IMG/VR virus record: IMGVR_UViG_3300046002_000261
Span: 1 to 24,782 of that record
Strand: one strand, 5' to 3'
DNA from: a virus
Length of the DNA stretch: 24,782 nucleotides
This document shows positions 24,501 to 24,782 of the stretch, in pieces. Made by a program: the position numbers and the translations under genes. Numbering within the stretch: the stretch's first letter is position 1; each line of letters opens with the position of its first letter. The notes under the pieces are model-generated. The model was not told the origin of the DNA. It saw nothing but the letters and a program-made list of their open reading frames with translations, and did no database searches.

Positions 24501-24782
24501 CTGGAGGTGGAATTTTTACCGAAGACTTTAAGGATGCTGTTGGTGGTTCTCGTTTGTGGGACAACAAGCTTGTGCGATTTAATGCCAAGTGGGGTCAAGA
24601 GTCCGATAACTACAGTCGATTTGTTCTTGGATTTGATTCCGCTAAAAGCGGAATGGATGTTGGTATGGCACAAGCCAGAACTAAACGTGCGTTTTTTGAT
24701 TACGAAGACTTAAGTCAAGTAGATGAGATTATGCGACAGATTGTTCCGTTTTGGCTCTGGACGTCACGCAACTTGATATTTG
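18527..24782 (+). CDS. Giant internal virion protein (partial, at least 2085 residues)
   Basis: A single open frame starts at ATG 18527, overlapping the previous stop region, and has no stop before the window ends inside a codon at 24782, so the 3' end is missing. The N terminus (MANPAKKPIDIVAKLDAIAA) is unremarkable. Residues about 140-178 include MKGWAGRIVGLIGDVALDPLTW, an apolar segment with an LDPLTW motif. The middle is long, helix-rich and low in cysteine, with many Ala/Lys/Glu stretches. Near about 1907-1935 YTKFFKAYATMTPGFHVRN and near 2031-2085 RFVLGFDSA, then AFFDYEDLS and IVPFWLWTSRN resemble motifs I recall from giant virion or large polyvalent proteins of environmental phages. 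No polymerase or catalytic triad is asserted. Context and size suggest an ejected or internal core protein; it could also hold enzymatic domains beyond the edge. Confidence 0.7.
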   Translation, partial: MANPAKKPIDIVAKLDAIAAKDPVSRLSVKRRAAVRPDVSWLTKSSPLAPQGRTSNLLAQLDANPYIKKDLPAPPKPGPGVSALKNLLMPLQIIDTPRRAVISGIREIVDTMDSDPNTKVSFGDFLNQTKDFEYGFGKAFPMKGWAGRIVGLIGDVALDPLTWATLGGTIVAKGTIKASGAQLSHLIEGGVERATAEQLAKVGVTKLGEDLYQTSARKALFGVKGSGRAAAKSVIGREGREKLAAFTQQRMEWMTKTGVANFSKEEIASAYRNIALQGKQNVPEIIAKELGIKGPGVYYFGSRVKVPGSDVVGKFLERGITRTRLGVVQTRGIDALHSAITPRGVGAIEYFGEGTIKKYRVALANGSLSDEQAQLARVILNADDIRRIGFSEADFNAVQRFGPLREEIMKPENNPVRQLLDNVESGQPMIDQAARLGISDEHLALAQQFRTVMEDLHNVTDTAWQTVVPDHVLGYQKGYLPHNSTQQFVDLMDEIRTTPAMAGLLPDDGSALHIVGNFRQRGLKAGSPFFGRELTEADLTIDNLNEIVNTWLRSEGRPVFDAFDTDMKNIVPAYIRGHANMMSNVSMMNEFKKTPEFVKLVEGYFGIAPEYMLQMHMNSAKAFEGVLTAVQNLHSGLRDSLDVLKSQLEIKYGSMDAALMALKNPAVSEADVAELLGHLNTAMADAAMKHAEMVRADGVVASMLPDTDGFGVYARHAVESANLEKTFNDLSQEGLALRGAESSPAHNEAVAEFLTKFEKYTEDAAFHARSQRELMEVSAYLSPLANSSPLQTSGLYAEVVNVVRKLGVGQPVAPTKAVHSLEQIDAVVARLGETGSRDVAALSPVVESLRVHLKERFPSMAQKIDEILNDVVATAKRPAERVPTTAEVAALEKASKAAASRASVSPRLAARAAKLSDDYQIALDLVKNSITGSSDYTESLLKVRVLVAQQKTSIEIAHLREVFAYYGVDLGDSITQDVFKKNVSFISKGRDFGKYVDDGVRVEMEIADLEKISNDLASRLNESIRVRPVVQRVGKKVVEPKIPAAQAQSELNILMQSPEYSLAKSAQNRSSSLITLSELNGQNVDWTLGGRVPSPTLRAAQSLGGDIPLTIPSAKFWRNIFVQHKDVGQIVTSITDWAHTDAVLRITNPEMLARDGVDKISYERSLQYLVDYLREQDALGGVLIASFDTASANRSIIEKFWGSSGERLLLKKQEELGAIVLADGVKSATPVQIADAQKVIAGNIDVLKAEQANLAVETTQASVDAVYTPTVLDDAFSNLSIAQNELKLTSPKELAASIDSERSAFGTEVDAAINDVVDVGPEGPVDYRSLQKLRARLGYEFTGTNPDEAVSYKFQLALSDGRRFADDVDNVIVHSPFEQKSREQLLHEIETLKQMRSMGVETFEIKSDGIRQMIKVREDAVGIKRRAASSNGLPVSIKLKMKPKKIDGKNIVDPATNQVVMEVDVRPSLVGTYRRYDDGTASGRLFLRREDMTAMKPSVRFARAKQLSSTDKWVEVRYRPITPDDEVKFVSDVEKEAQGFFSYRQRPGDDASPLRWMKTVEYGDEQWARSTSEYGFTSEQANTFGGVIEAADSPDLLGVVPGLPESLTVSPPPRPMTASEEAIARLQSDLESISSTVDASNASSKKARTAARSANTKAQNLVTDLQTQFDSVKGLVEPHDPVAIKKLEDRLLEVQDMINSTQRGVAWDRRVKVNQTVRKKSKITGNYFNESRPVPSGRTTVRTRVAGTSSAARSYNQGIKTLDEGIEMLRTFGTRGPGFAHLENIAQRQIQLQAEYEAAVAVLGNTEVEQRLMTGLQNSILTMEKSGRVTNTAGQQVGQFPSSNVRKFFPDLEEGWQYLSQGVYGAGGVKGDYGIYPGLAGSPEFVALWNQAKRFDDPEYLRQMHKYVGSYTKFFKAYATMTPGFHVRNGLANAVKLVFMGAEFNNMIEATPLYIDWMKASRAGMQYEDWVLTKPLEVREVLRTARKSMFGSGGGIFTEDFKDAVGGSRLWDNKLVRFNAKWGQESDNYSRFVLGFDSAKSGMDVGMAQARTKRAFFDYEDLSQVDEIMRQIVPFWLWTSRNLIF

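Noticed and set aside
1-24782. tRNA genes, CRISPR arrays, insertion sequences, integrase/attachment site
   Set aside because: I looked for cloverleaf-like arms, spaced identical repeats, transposase motifs and recombinase genes and saw none.
18527-24782. Virion RNA polymerase (N4-type) as the identity of the giant frame
   Set aside because: Size would fit, but I could not find polymerase motifs by reading the translation, and the visible motifs recall other large virion proteins instead.

Overview
The window looks like the virion-structure half of a tailed dsDNA phage genome (Caudoviricetes) with podovirus-like architecture. Every gene I can support is on the + strand, tightly packed, and mostly joined by TAATG or ATGA overlaps. 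The recognisable parts are terminase, portal, scaffold, HK97-type capsid, a short adaptor, a nozzle-like tail protein and large, low-complexity putative internal virion proteins. I see no sheath, no tail tube and no conventional tape measure, which is why I favour a short-tailed phage. Base composition is moderate in GC by eye, with strong use of TTG, GTT, GCT and CGT. Small CxxC proteins beside the terminase and several motifs in the last gene remind me of aquatic actinobacterial phages, but the host assignment is only a guess. No integrase, replication gene or recognisable endolysin is present.

Layout. Positions 1-166 are apparently noncoding and dense in direct and inverted repeats. They lead into a terminase small subunit (170-607) and a 44-residue zinc-ribbon gene (604-738). 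Next come a BppU-like baseplate/fibre-anchor protein (738-1076), a collagen-like tail fibre (1079-2332), a second fibre (2356-2856), a 681-residue beta-rich fibre/adhesin (2869-4914) and a two-helix holin-like protein (4956-5171). The terminase large subunit follows (5174-6766), so the two terminase genes are separated by the host-recognition cassette.

The head module comes next: a CxxC protein (6788-7015), a one-helix membrane protein (7017-7232), portal (7232-9115), scaffold (9158-9943), major capsid (9968-10906), a probable decoration protein (10937-11362), a GC-rich hairpin, a 51-residue protein (11432-11587), a very basic 220-residue protein (11590-12252) and a Cys/His small protein (12282-12497). 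The neck and tail follow: adaptor (12497-13186), nozzle-like protein (13189-14796) and a 59-residue helical protein (14793-14972). Three putative internal virion proteins (14972-18534) and one enormous open frame (18527 to beyond the right edge, at least 2085 residues) complete the window.

The most interesting non-gene signal is a shared start-proximal leader. Five genes (start codons at 170, 2356, 4956, 6788 and 12282) carry GTAAC 21 or 22 bases before the ATG, with similar sequence in between and little sign of a Shine-Dalgarno site. The capsid-region genes instead have strong AGGAG-type sites. This suggests two classes of expression signal in one co-linear module. A second signal is the repeat-rich block before the terminase small subunit, a candidate packaging-recognition or control region.
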